Source of the DNA: Eggerthella sinensis
GTDB taxonomy: Bacteria > Actinomycetota > Coriobacteriia > Coriobacteriales > Eggerthellaceae
Reading direction: 5' to 3'
Assembly (NCBI RefSeq): GCF_003339815.1
Contig: NZ_PPTT01000037.1
Location: 1-37,167 of the forward strand
DNA length: 37,167 bases
Shown: piece by piece, positions 15,716 to 23,432 of the stretch
Numbering within the stretch: position 1 is the stretch's first letter
How the letters are laid out: every line of letters begins with the position of its first letter
Translations under genes and position numbers: made by a program
Notes under the pieces: model-generated
Database searches by the model: none
Told to the model about the DNA's origin: nothing
What the model saw: the letters and a program-made list of their open reading frames with translations, nothing else

Positions 15716-16561
15716 ATGCAATCGATACCCGCGTGCAGCGTGGCCGATGTGGCGGCTGCGGCCCGTCCGCGTGGCTTTTCGCTCTCCCAGCTGGTGGAGC
15801 GCGCCATGCAGGAGGCGGGCCGCAGCTCCGTTGAGCGGCTCTACGTCGGCTCCACCTTCTGCAGCCAATACTTCCTGCGCCAGCCGCGACGCGTGTGGCG
15901 CGAGGCGTTCGCACTGTGCCGCCGCTTGGGCGTGCCGGCCACGCTCGTCGTGCCCGTGTTCTCGCAGAAGGACCTCGCGGCCGGTTGCGAGCGCATCGAC
16001 CGGCTGGTGTACGGGTTCGGCGACGTCGTCGACGAGATCACGGTGAACGACGTGGGCATGCTGGCCTTCTGCGTCGAACGCTACGGCTGCTCCGTCAACG
16101 CGGGGCGGCTGTTCTCGAAGGAGCCGCGCGACCCGCGGTACGTCCGCCTGTTCGAGGAGCGCCATACGGTGGCCATTCCCGCCCTGCTCACCGAGGTGTT
16201 CCGGCGCGGCGAAGTGCGCGGCATCGAGATCGACCCGACGCACGCGGCTCTCGACCTGGCCCCGCTGAGCGGGCTCATGCCCCATATCCAGGTGGGCGTG
16301 CACGTGCCGTACTGCTACCTCACCACGGGAGCGCTCTGCGAGCTGGCAAGCGTGCACCGCCCGGTGCGTCAGAAGTTCCGCCCGAACGCGCCGTGCTCGC
16401 TCGAGTGCGCGCGCTGCGCCGTCGGCTACGAGCTGCCATCGGGCGTGCGGATGCTGCGCTGGGGCCGCACGGTGCTCTTCCCGAACCACGACTGCCTCAT
16501 CAGCGAGGGTGAGGAATTCCGCATGATCGTGACGCCGTTCGACGCGCTGGTGCGCTCATGA
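15716..16561 (+). CDS. Peptidase-U32-family protein, UbiV-like
   Basis: 281 residues. The fold signatures of the U32 family are present as a TIM-barrel-like series of strands: VERLYVGSTFCS, ATLVVPVFSQKD, EITVNDVGMLAF, GIEIDPTH. Cysteines at 49, 208, 227 and 231 (also 200 and 234) resemble the pattern that I recall for the [4Fe-4S] ligands of UbiV (39, 180, 193, 197), including the final four-residue spacing and the first cysteine after a Y-x-G-x-x-x-C strand. UbiV pairs with UbiU in O2-independent ubiquinone hydroxylation, but no ubiquinone pathway is expected here, so the substrate must differ. The start lacks a strong ribosome binding site and is probably coupled to the repeat gene. It overlaps the next U32 gene by four bases. 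Confidence 0.8.
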   Translation: MQSIPACSVADVAAAARPRGFSLSQLVERAMQEAGRSSVERLYVGSTFCSQYFLRQPRRVWREAFALCRRLGVPATLVVPVFSQKDLAAGCERIDRLVYGFGDVVDEITVNDVGMLAFCVERYGCSVNAGRLFSKEPRDPRYVRLFEERHTVAIPALLTEVFRRGEVRGIEIDPTHAALDLAPLSGLMPHIQVGVHVPYCYLTTGALCELASVHRPVRQKFRPNAPCSLECARCAVGYELPSGVRMLRWGRTVLFPNHDCLISEGEEFRMIVTPFDALVRS

Positions 16562-17526
16562 AGCCCCTCGTGCCCGTGAACGACCGCGCCTACCTGCAAC
16601 GTTACGCGCAAGCCGGCGGCGAGGAGTTCTACCTGGGCTTCCACGACGACGCGTGGCGCGATCGCTTCGGCGAGGCCGCCGACCTCAACCGCATGACGGG
16701 CTTCGGCCGCACGGCGAACCCCTACACGTTCGACGAGGCGCTCGCCATCGTCGAGGAGGTGCGCGCGCTGGGCAAGCGGGCCTACGTCACGTTCAATGCG
16801 AACGCGTATGCGCAGGAGCAGCTCGACTTCCTGTTCGGCTACTTCGAGCGGCTGCACGAGGCCGGGGCCGCCGGCGTCATCGTGTCGGTGCCCGAGGCGG
16901 TTCAGCCCGCCGCCGACTGTGGGCTTGCCGTGGTGGCCTCCACGATGTGCGGCGTGTACAACGCCGACATCGCCCGCTTCTACCGGCGGCTCGGCTGCAC
17001 GCGCGTCATCATCCCGCGCGACGTGAGCCTCGACGAGATCGAGGCCATCGTGCAGGCGGCGCCCGGCGTGGAGTACGAGGCGTTCGTCATGCGCAACGGG
17101 TGCGTCTTCGCCGACGGGCTGTGCCTCGGCCGCCATATCGAGGGCAGGAACGCCCTGTGCTGGGACGTGCGGCACGCGCGTCGCGAGCACTACGTGGCAG
17201 GGCCCGGCGCGGCGGAGCTCGACCGCGCGCTGCGCGAGAACGCGCAGGCCTACGAGCGCTTCCATCATACGGCCTGCGGCCTGTGCGCGCTCTATCGGCT
17301 CATGCGGGCCGGCGTGACCACGGCGAAGATCGTCGGCCGCTCCGACGATTCGACGTACATCCTGCGCGACATCGAGGCTGTCGTGCGCAACGCGGCCATC
17401 GCCCGGACGTGCGCAAGCGAGCAGGAGTACCTCGAGCGCATGCGCGTCCCGCCCGAGCGCGCCCGCGACTGCGCCGACGCCCTCGCCTGCTACTACCCCG
17501 AAGTGCGGTTTCCGGCTGTCCGCTGA
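16558..17526 (+). CDS. Peptidase-U32-family protein, UbiU-like
   Basis: 322 residues. Typical U32 elements: GGEEFYLGF near the N-terminus, AYVTFNANAY (75-84), AAGVIVSVPEAV (104-115), RVIIPRDVSLDEI (149-161) and VEYEAFVMRNGCVFADGLCLGRH (171-193). Cysteines 182, 189, 201 and 240 repeat the order of the UbiU cluster ligands that I recall (169, 176, 193, 232): the first spacing of 7 and last of 39 are identical and the middle is 12 instead of 17. A [4Fe-4S] cluster is therefore likely. U32 enzymes with such clusters hydroxylate substrates without O2 (UbiU/V, TrhP on tRNA, RlhA on rRNA). The ATGA overlap with the UbiV-like gene argues for a heterodimer. Confidence 0.85.
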   Translation: MKPLVPVNDRAYLQRYAQAGGEEFYLGFHDDAWRDRFGEAADLNRMTGFGRTANPYTFDEALAIVEEVRALGKRAYVTFNANAYAQEQLDFLFGYFERLHEAGAAGVIVSVPEAVQPAADCGLAVVASTMCGVYNADIARFYRRLGCTRVIIPRDVSLDEIEAIVQAAPGVEYEAFVMRNGCVFADGLCLGRHIEGRNALCWDVRHARREHYVAGPGAAELDRALRENAQAYERFHHTACGLCALYRLMRAGVTTAKIVGRSDDSTYILRDIEAVVRNAAIARTCASEQEYLERMRVPPERARDCADALACYYPEVRFPAVR

Positions 17527-17568
17527 GTGCGCGTCCGCAATCGAAGCGTCGAAAGCGGAGAATATGCG

Positions 17569-17597
17569 CGGAGCGGAGGCGGGGCTCCGTGCGTTTT
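17569..17597 (+). terminator. Possible weak terminator after the U32 operon
   Basis: CGGAGC (17569-17574) pairs with GCTCCG (17584-17589), followed by TGCGTTTT. It lies 43 bases after the U32 stop and runs into the ychF promoter. Confidence 0.4.
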
Positions 17598-17605
17598 GCT
17601 ATCAT
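17597..17605 (+). promoter_or_regulatory. Extended -10 promoter of ychF
   Basis: TGCTATCAT is an extended -10 (TGn plus TATCAT), 39 bases upstream of the ychF start. There is no recognisable -35, as is usual for extended -10 promoters. Confidence 0.5.
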
Positions 17606-17644
17606 GGGGCGATACGCAATGCATACGCTTGAGAAAGAAGTCCC

Positions 17645-18718
17645 ATGTCGCTATCCATCGGTATCGTCGGTTTGCCGAACGTCGGCAAGTCCACGCTGTT
17701 CACGGCCCTCACGAACAAGGGCGGCCTCGCGGCCAACTACCCGTTCGCCACCATCGAACCCAACGTGGGCGTCGTGCCCGTGCCCGATGCGCGCCTCGAC
17801 CGGCTCGCCGAGATCGACCATCCGGCCCGCATCGTGCCGGCCACCGTCGAGTTCGTGGACATCGCCGGTCTCGTGGCCGGCGCGTCGCAGGGAGAGGGCC
17901 TGGGCAACCAGTTCCTCGCGAACATCCGCGAGACCGACGCCATCTGCGAGGTCGTGCGCTTCTTCGGCGACCCCGACGTCGTGCACGTGTCCGGCAAGGT
18001 GGATCCGCAGAGCGACGTGGAAACCATCAAGACCGAGCTCATCCTGGCCGACATGGGCACGCTGGAGAAAGCGCTGCCGCGCCTCGAGAAGGAAGCCAAG
18101 CGCGACAAGGCGGGCGCTGCGAAGGTGGCTGCGGCCAAGAAGGTGTACGAGGGCCTGAACGAGGGCCATCGCGCCCGCACGCTCGATCTCACCGACGACG
18201 AGCGCGCCGCTCTGTACGACCTGCACCTGCTCACGATGAAGCCCATGCTGTACCTGGCCAACGTCGACGAAGACCAGCTCACGGCCGACCTGCCCGAGAT
18301 CGACGGCTGCGCGCCGGTGCCCATCTGCGCGAAGGTGGAGGCCGACGTGGCCGAGCTCGCCGAGATCGACCCGGCCGAGGCGAAGGAGTACCTCGAGGCC
18401 ATGGGCCTGAAGGAGAGCGGTCTGGCCCGCCTCGTCCGCGAGGCGTACCACCTGCTGGGGCTGCAGTCCTACTTCACGAGCGGCGAGACCGAGACGCGCG
18501 CCTGGACCGTGCCCATCGGCGCGAAGGCCCCGCAGGCCGCCGGCGTCATCCACTCGGACTTCGAGCGCGGCTTCATCAAGGCCGAGACCGCCGCGTTCGC
18601 CGACTATTCCGAGCTGAACGGCGAGAAGGGCTGCCGCGACGCCGGCAAGCTCCGCCAAGAAGGCAAGGAGTACGTCGTGCAGGACGGCGACGTCATGCAC
18701 TTCAAGTTTAACGTGTAG
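17645..18718 (+). CDS. ychF: Redox-regulated ATPase / Obg-family protein YchF
   Basis: 357 residues, close to the usual 363. G1 Walker A GLPNVGKST (9-17), G2-region NYPFATIEPNVG, and G3 DIAGLVAGASQGEGLGN are all intact. The G4 position reads NVDE instead of NKxD, which is the hallmark that makes YchF/OLA1 prefer ATP over GTP. The coiled-coil region (about 135-170) and the C-terminal TGS domain (GFIKAETAAFADY to DGDVMHFKFNV) complete the family layout. YchF binds ribosomes and acts in translation and stress control. It is monocistronic, with an extended -10 promoter and a strong terminator. Confidence 0.98.
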   Translation: MSLSIGIVGLPNVGKSTLFTALTNKGGLAANYPFATIEPNVGVVPVPDARLDRLAEIDHPARIVPATVEFVDIAGLVAGASQGEGLGNQFLANIRETDAICEVVRFFGDPDVVHVSGKVDPQSDVETIKTELILADMGTLEKALPRLEKEAKRDKAGAAKVAAAKKVYEGLNEGHRARTLDLTDDERAALYDLHLLTMKPMLYLANVDEDQLTADLPEIDGCAPVPICAKVEADVAELAEIDPAEAKEYLEAMGLKESGLARLVREAYHLLGLQSYFTSGETETRAWTVPIGAKAPQAAGVIHSDFERGFIKAETAAFADYSELNGEKGCRDAGKLRQEGKEYVVQDGDVMHFKFNV

Positions 18719-18741
18719 CGCGCCCCACGGCACCGTGATAA

Positions 18742-18780
18742 GCCGCATACCCCCATCGATCAGGGGGTATGCGGCCTTTT
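18742..18780 (+). terminator. Rho-independent terminator of ychF
   Basis: A 13-pair stem, GCCGCATACCCCC (18742-18754) with its complement (18763-18775), around an eight-base loop, followed by CTTTT. It may also slow transcripts of the convergent oleate hydratase gene, whose stop is six bases away. Confidence 0.92.
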
Positions 18781-18785
18781 GGCGC

Positions 18786-20621
18786 TTAGTGCATGCCGGG
18801 GTACACCGCTCCGGTGGCGGGCGCGGGCGCGTCGGCGTCGTCGGACGGAATCACGCCGAACGCGGCCAGCAGCCCGTAGAGGTCGGTGCCCTTGAGCTTC
18901 TCGATCCCTTCGTGCAGGGCGAGCTTCTCGAGGGGGTTCATGTCCATGTCGGTGATGGGCTTGCCGTCCCTGATGAGCGTGGTGGCGTTCAGCAGGTCGC
19001 GGATGTCGAACGCGCTGCCCCACACTTCGGGCACGCCGCGGTCGATGTTGCACAGCGTGTAGACGGCCTCCATGCCGGTGCGCATGGAGTACTCGGTGGT
19101 GAAGATGGTGTCGCGCGGCGTTTCGGCGAATTGCCCGATGAACGCGAAGTTCACCGCGCCCTCGGGCACGACGTCGGGCCGGTCGCCGGCAGCACGCGGC
19201 ATGAAGAACGCCGTGATGTAGGGCATCATGCACGGAACCGTGTTGGCGCTCTTCTCGGCGAGTTCTTCGATCTGCGATTCGGGAACGCCCAGGTGGTACA
19301 GCCATTCCATGCATACTTCCTTGCCGGTGCATTCGCGCAGGGTCTTCTTCACGTAATTGCCGGGCACGTCGGTGAACAGGCCGTACAGCCAGCCGCACAA
19401 CTCGTTGTCGGGCTGGGCGCGGAATTGGGGCTGCCTATTGAACGTCCAGCTCAGAAGCCAGTTTGAATCTTTCGCGGTGACGATGCCGCCGGTTACGACG
19501 CCGCCTGAGAACGGATCGCGACGGCATATCTTCTCGATGTAGGGGACGATCTTCTCGTCGAGCGTCGTGACGGTGGCGCTCATCCAATTGGACTTCTCCG
19601 GATCGCCGATGAACTTTTCGGGGTGTCCGAACGACGGGTCCTGTCGGGCGATGCGCCGCCACAGGTCGAATCCGGTTCCCTTTTCCAGCACGGTGTTGAA
19701 CTGCGCCGGCTTGTCTTGCGACCCGAAGGACGAGTTGGCGACGCAGCTGCCGTTGGTGATGAACAGGAGGTCGTCGTCGGTGAGGTGGAAGGCCTTGGGC
19801 GCTCCCTCGCATATCGTTTGCACCTCGGTGGCCACCTTGCGCTCCTCGGTGTTGGAGAACGTGACGTCGACGACTTCGGTGTTCAGATGGAACTGCACGC
19901 CGTGGTCTTTCAGGTAGTTCACCGTGGGCAGGATGAGGGATTCGAACTGGTTGTACTGGGTGAAGCGCAGCGCGCTGAAGTCGGGCAGCCCGCCGACATG
20001 GTGCACGAAACGCTGGATGTAGCGCTTCATCTCGAGCGCGCTGTGCCAGTTCTCGAAGCCGAACATGGTGCGCCAGTACAGCCAGAAGTTGGAATCGAGC
20101 ACTTCGTCGGAGAAGTAGTTGGTGATGGCCTTGTCGTCGAGCTCGTCTTCGGGAGTGAAGAACAGGTTCATGATCTCCATGCACGCCTTGTCGGACAGGC
20201 CGAACGTGTTGTCGAGGCCGGCGTCTTCGCCCCGGTTGACCGTCGCGCGGCACAGGGAATAATTGGGGTCGCGTTTGTTCAGCTGGTAGTAGTAATCGAG
20301 GATGCTCATGTGCTCGTCCTCGATGGAGGGGATGGAGCGGAACAGGTCCCACATCACTTCGAAGTGGTTGTCCATCTCGCGTCCGCCGCGCATGGTAAAG
20401 CCGATCTGGGGATATTCCCATCCGTCGCAGGCGCCGCCCGGCTCGGCGTCGCGCTCGAACAGGTGCACGCGCGAGCCGTCCATCTGGGCGTCCCGTATCA
20501 GGTAGCATGCGGCCGTCAAGCCCGCCAGCCCGGTGCCGATGATGTAGGCCGATTTGCCCTCGATGCCCTCCGGCTTTGCCGGGCGGGCGAATGCTTCGTA
20601 GTTTCCGCTGGAATAGTACAC
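18786..20621 (-). CDS. ohyA: Oleate hydratase (FAD-dependent fatty acid double-bond hydratase)
   Basis: Adds water to cis-9 unsaturated fatty acids such as oleate, giving 10-hydroxystearate; it works at the membrane surface and detoxifies host or dietary fatty acids. With the GTG start at 20621 the protein has 611 residues and begins YYSSGNYEAFARPAKPEG, the conserved family N-terminus. The FAD motif IIGTGLAGLTAA lies at 27-38. Glu82 (GGREMDNHFE) and Tyr201 (MKRYIQRF) fall exactly at the numbers of the catalytic Glu82 and Tyr201 that I recall for the Staphylococcus aureus enzyme. The GTG start has GGAGA six bases upstream; the in-frame ATG at 20660 lacks this and would add a non-family extension. 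It is divergent from the Fe-S aldo/keto reductase gene. Confidence 0.97.
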   Translation of the reverse strand: MYYSSGNYEAFARPAKPEGIEGKSAYIIGTGLAGLTAACYLIRDAQMDGSRVHLFERDAEPGGACDGWEYPQIGFTMRGGREMDNHFEVMWDLFRSIPSIEDEHMSILDYYYQLNKRDPNYSLCRATVNRGEDAGLDNTFGLSDKACMEIMNLFFTPEDELDDKAITNYFSDEVLDSNFWLYWRTMFGFENWHSALEMKRYIQRFVHHVGGLPDFSALRFTQYNQFESLILPTVNYLKDHGVQFHLNTEVVDVTFSNTEERKVATEVQTICEGAPKAFHLTDDDLLFITNGSCVANSSFGSQDKPAQFNTVLEKGTGFDLWRRIARQDPSFGHPEKFIGDPEKSNWMSATVTTLDEKIVPYIEKICRRDPFSGGVVTGGIVTAKDSNWLLSWTFNRQPQFRAQPDNELCGWLYGLFTDVPGNYVKKTLRECTGKEVCMEWLYHLGVPESQIEELAEKSANTVPCMMPYITAFFMPRAAGDRPDVVPEGAVNFAFIGQFAETPRDTIFTTEYSMRTGMEAVYTLCNIDRGVPEVWGSAFDIRDLLNATTLIRDGKPITDMDMNPLEKLALHEGIEKLKGTDLYGLLAAFGVIPSDDADAPAPATGAVYPGMH

Positions 20622-20787
20622 GGGGTCTCCAATCTCTCGACGTGATGGTACGGCCCCCATTGTGATGCGGGGTGCCCACGGGCGAGGCAGGCGTACCGAG
20701 CTGATGACGTGTCGTATGGAGTAGGTCATGTGGGGAGCGAGCCGGTTGCCGCCTCGAACGAGCGGTGCCCGTCCCGGCGTCCTTGTG

Positions 20788-20793
20788 TATACT
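20788..20793 (+). promoter_or_regulatory. -10 box (TATACT) of the aldo/keto reductase gene
   Basis: TATACT, 5/6 to consensus, lies 55 bases before the start codon in the 226-base divergent gap with oleate hydratase. No convincing -35 is present. Confidence 0.45.
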
Positions 20794-20847
20794 TGTTTTG
20801 CGAGAGCGCGCGCAATTGCGCCTGATATCAGAGAGCGGGGAACCACG

Positions 20848-21963
20848 ATGAGCGAGATTGGGAAGCTGGGGTTCGGATTCATGCGCCTGCCCACCGTTGA
20901 GGTGGACGGCGAGAAGGTCATCGACATCGAGCAGGTCAAGGAGATGGCCGACCTGTTCATGGACGCGGGCTTCACATACTTCGACACGGCGCGCGGCTAC
21001 CACGGCGGCAAATCGGAGGCCGCGTTGCGCCAGGCCGTCGTCGAGCGCTACCCGCGCGCGTCGTTTCAGGTGGCAACGAAACTGCCGGCGTGGCTCGCGA
21101 AGGACGCCGACCATGCGCGCGCCATGTTCGACAAGTCGCTGCGCGAGACGGGCGCGGGCTACTTCGACAACTTCTTGCTGCACAACCTGGGCGAGGATCG
21201 TACGAAGCTGTTCGACGACTTCGATCTGTGGAACTTCCTGCGCGAGAAGAAGGAAGCGGGTCTCATCCGCAACCTGGGCTTTTCCATCCACGACAAGGCC
21301 GCCGTGCTCGAGGACGTGCTGGCGGCGCATCCCGAGGTTGATTTCGTGCAGCTGCAGATCAACTACGCCGACTGGGAGAGCGAGACCATCGAGTCGCGCG
21401 CATGCTACGAGGTGGCGCGCGCTCACGGGCTGCCCGTCGTGGTGATGGAGCCCATCAAGGGCGGTTCGCTCGTGCGCCTGCCCGACGAGGCCGTTGACGT
21501 GCTGCGCGCCGTCAACCCGGACGAGCCGCTGCCGTCGTGGGCGCTGCGCTTCGCCGCGTCGCTGCCGGGCGTGCTCTCCGTGCTGTCGGGCATGTCGACG
21601 CCCGAGCAGGTGCGTCAGAACGTGGCGCTCATGAGGGGTTTCGCGCCCCTCACCGACGAGGAGCACGAGGCGCTCGCGAAGGTGCGCGCCATCCTCGACG
21701 GCATCGACACCGTGCCGTGCACCGATTGCCGCTACTGCCTGAAGAACTGCCCGCAAGGCGTGCGCATCCCCGCTGCGCTCGCGTCGCTCAACATCCTCGC
21801 CCTGTACCGTGACGGGTATCGCGCGCAGGAGAACTACGATTGGAACGCGTCGGACGGCCCGGCGTCGTCGTGCATCGGCTGCGGCGCGTGCGAGAGCGTG
21901 TGCCCGCAGCATATCGCCATCGTGAAGGAACTCGGCCGAGCAGCGGAGCTGTTTGAGAAGTAG
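20848..21963 (+). CDS. Aldo/keto reductase with C-terminal two-cluster ferredoxin domain
   Basis: 371 residues. An N-terminal AKR barrel carries the catalytic tetrad Asp46 and Tyr51 (YFDTARGYHGGKSE), Lys78 (VATKLP) and His112 (FLLHNLG). The C-terminal extension has CTDCRYCLKNCP and CIGCGACESVCP, predicting two [4Fe-4S] clusters. Such AKR-ferredoxin fusions are common in strict anaerobes and probably couple carbonyl reduction to ferredoxin instead of NAD(P)H alone; the substrate is unknown. The start ATG 20848 follows GCGGGGAA. The intergenic gap with oleate hydratase is shared, but a functional link is only suggested. Confidence 0.94.
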   Translation: MSEIGKLGFGFMRLPTVEVDGEKVIDIEQVKEMADLFMDAGFTYFDTARGYHGGKSEAALRQAVVERYPRASFQVATKLPAWLAKDADHARAMFDKSLRETGAGYFDNFLLHNLGEDRTKLFDDFDLWNFLREKKEAGLIRNLGFSIHDKAAVLEDVLAAHPEVDFVQLQINYADWESETIESRACYEVARAHGLPVVVMEPIKGGSLVRLPDEAVDVLRAVNPDEPLPSWALRFAASLPGVLSVLSGMSTPEQVRQNVALMRGFAPLTDEEHEALAKVRAILDGIDTVPCTDCRYCLKNCPQGVRIPAALASLNILALYRDGYRAQENYDWNASDGPASSCIGCGACESVCPQHIAIVKELGRAAELFEK

Positions 21964-22110
21964 GGAAGCGCGGCGGCCGCGGGCCCGGTAGGGCAAATCT
22001 ATCAGCCTGCGTCCCCTCGCCTTGCGCGGCGGATTGCGTTTTCCTGTTCGGAGATTTCATCGCCGCGCAAAACGGGGGGGCCGGTTTTGGCCACATGTGC
22101 TCCGGTCGCC

Positions 22111-22141
22111 TTGACTTGGAGTTAGCTCGAACAAGTATGCT
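22111..22141 (+). promoter_or_regulatory. Putative promoter of the larE-like/GNAT pair
   Basis: TTGACT (22111-22116) and TATGCT (22136-22141) are separated by 19 bases, in the AT-richest part of the 211-base gap after the aldo/keto reductase. The start codon is 33 bases further on, after AGAAGGAGGGAG. Confidence 0.5.
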
Positions 22142-22174
22142 GGAGTCCGGCTGAGAGAAGGAGGGAGCGTCACC

Positions 22175-22807
22175 ATGACGATAACGGGTCCCGGGCAGGA
22201 TGTGGGCGTCGAGGCGCTCGAGGCGTTTTTCGCGCGCACGCCGCGGCTGGCGGTGGCGTTTTCGGGCGGGTGCGACTCGTCGTACCTGTTGGCGGCCGCG
22301 TTGCGCGCCGGCTGCACGGCGAAGGCGTACGGTGTGCGCACGGCGTTCCAGCCGGCGTTCGAGATCGACGACGCGCGCCGCCTGGCGGCCGAGCTGGGCG
22401 CGGAGTTCGAGCTGATCGACGCCGACGTGCTCGCGCACGACGAGGTGTGCGCGAACGGCCCCGACCGGTGCTACCGCTGCAAGACGTTCATCTTCTCCAC
22501 CATCCTCGAGCACATGGCGCGCGACGGTTACGACGTGCTGGCCGACGGTACGAACGTCACCGACGATCCGGCGAACCGGCCCGGCTTCCAGGCGCTCGCG
22601 GAGCTCGGCGTGGTGTCGCCGCTGCGTCGCGCGGGCATGACGAAGGACGACGTGCGGGCGGCTTCGCGCGCGCTCGGCCTGTTCACGGCCGACAAGCCCA
22701 GCTTCTCGTGCATTGCGGTGCACGTGGGAGCGGGCCGCCCCATCACCGAGGACGCCCTCGCCGCGACGGCCGCGCGCCTCGGCATCGCCGACGGGAGCCG
22801 GTCGTGA
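22175..22807 (+). CDS. LarE-like PP-loop sulfur transferase, short form
   Basis: 210 residues, against about 270 for usual LarE. The ATP pyrophosphatase loop AFSGGCDSSYL lies at 28-38. The family segments GPDRCYRCKTF (Cys99, Cys102), LADGTNVTDD and RPGFQALAELGVVSPLRRAGMTKDDVR are clear. PSFSCIAVHV places Cys179 where LarE has its sulfur-donor cysteine (Cys176 in Lactiplantibacillus, from memory), but the usual CLASR sequence is altered. Three cysteines in this layout fit the [4Fe-4S]-type LarE, which recycles sulfur through a cluster. LarE builds the nickel-pincer cofactor with LarB and LarC, and neither is in the window. The missing C-terminal part suggests a divergent role, such as sulfuration of another molecule. 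It overlaps the GNAT gene by four bases. Confidence 0.82.
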   Translation: MTITGPGQDVGVEALEAFFARTPRLAVAFSGGCDSSYLLAAALRAGCTAKAYGVRTAFQPAFEIDDARRLAAELGAEFELIDADVLAHDEVCANGPDRCYRCKTFIFSTILEHMARDGYDVLADGTNVTDDPANRPGFQALAELGVVSPLRRAGMTKDDVRAASRALGLFTADKPSFSCIAVHVGAGRPITEDALAATAARLGIADGSRS

Positions 22808-23367
22808 GCGAGCCCGCGCGCCGCGGTCGCTTCATCCTCGAGACCGATCGCCTGATCCTGCGCGAGTTCACGCCGGACGACTTCGCCGCGCTCTGCCTCA
22901 TGCTGCAGGACGACGAGGTCATGTACGCCTACGAGGGCGCGCTGTCCGACGAAGAGGCGCATGCGTGGCTCGACAACCAGCTGCGACGGTATCGCGAGGA
23001 CGGCTTCGGCCTGTGGGCGGTCGTGCTCAAGGAAACCGGCGAGGTTGTCGGCCAGTGCGGCCTCACGTACCAGGACGGCGACGGCCGGGGGACGCGCGTC
23101 GTGGAGGTGGGCTATCTGTTCCAGCGCGCGCATTGGCATCGCGGATTGGCCACCGAGGCGGCGCGGGCCTGTCGCGATTACGCGTTCGACCAGGTGGGCG
23201 TGGAGAAGGTGTACTCCATCATCCGCGACACGAACGTCGCGTCCCAACGCGTCGCGCGCCGCAACGGCATGGTGCCCGAAGGTTCGTTCGTCAAGCGCTA
23301 TCGCGGCGTGGATATGCCGCATCTCGTGTTCTCGATACCACGTGCCGGGCGCGACGGCGTATACTGA
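22804..23367 (+). CDS. GNAT-family N-acetyltransferase (RimJ/RimL type)
   Basis: 187 residues. It begins with the typical ILETDRLILREFTPDDF, has the substrate region DNQLRRYREDGFGLWAVV, then the acetyl-CoA motif EVGYLFQRAHWHRGLATEAARA (Q/R-x-x-G-x-G/A region) and the closing VYSIIRDTNVASQRVARRNGM. It acetylates an amine, possibly a protein N-terminus or antibiotic, and the substrate is unknown. It starts at GTG in a GTGA overlap with the larE-like stop, so the two are translationally coupled. Confidence 0.92.
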   Translation: MSEPARRGRFILETDRLILREFTPDDFAALCLMLQDDEVMYAYEGALSDEEAHAWLDNQLRRYREDGFGLWAVVLKETGEVVGQCGLTYQDGDGRGTRVVEVGYLFQRAHWHRGLATEAARACRDYAFDQVGVEKVYSIIRDTNVASQRVARRNGMVPEGSFVKRYRGVDMPHLVFSIPRAGRDGVY

Positions 23368-23432
23368 CGGACACGAAGCAATCGATCCCGCCGGCGCAAC
23401 GCCGGGCGAACCGACCCATCGAAGGGGGAGCT

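Noticed and set aside
22141-22174. TPP riboswitch, suggested by the CTGAGAG string before the larE-like gene
   Set aside because: Only that hexamer-like string fits; the remaining thi-box elements and stems are absent and the space is too short.
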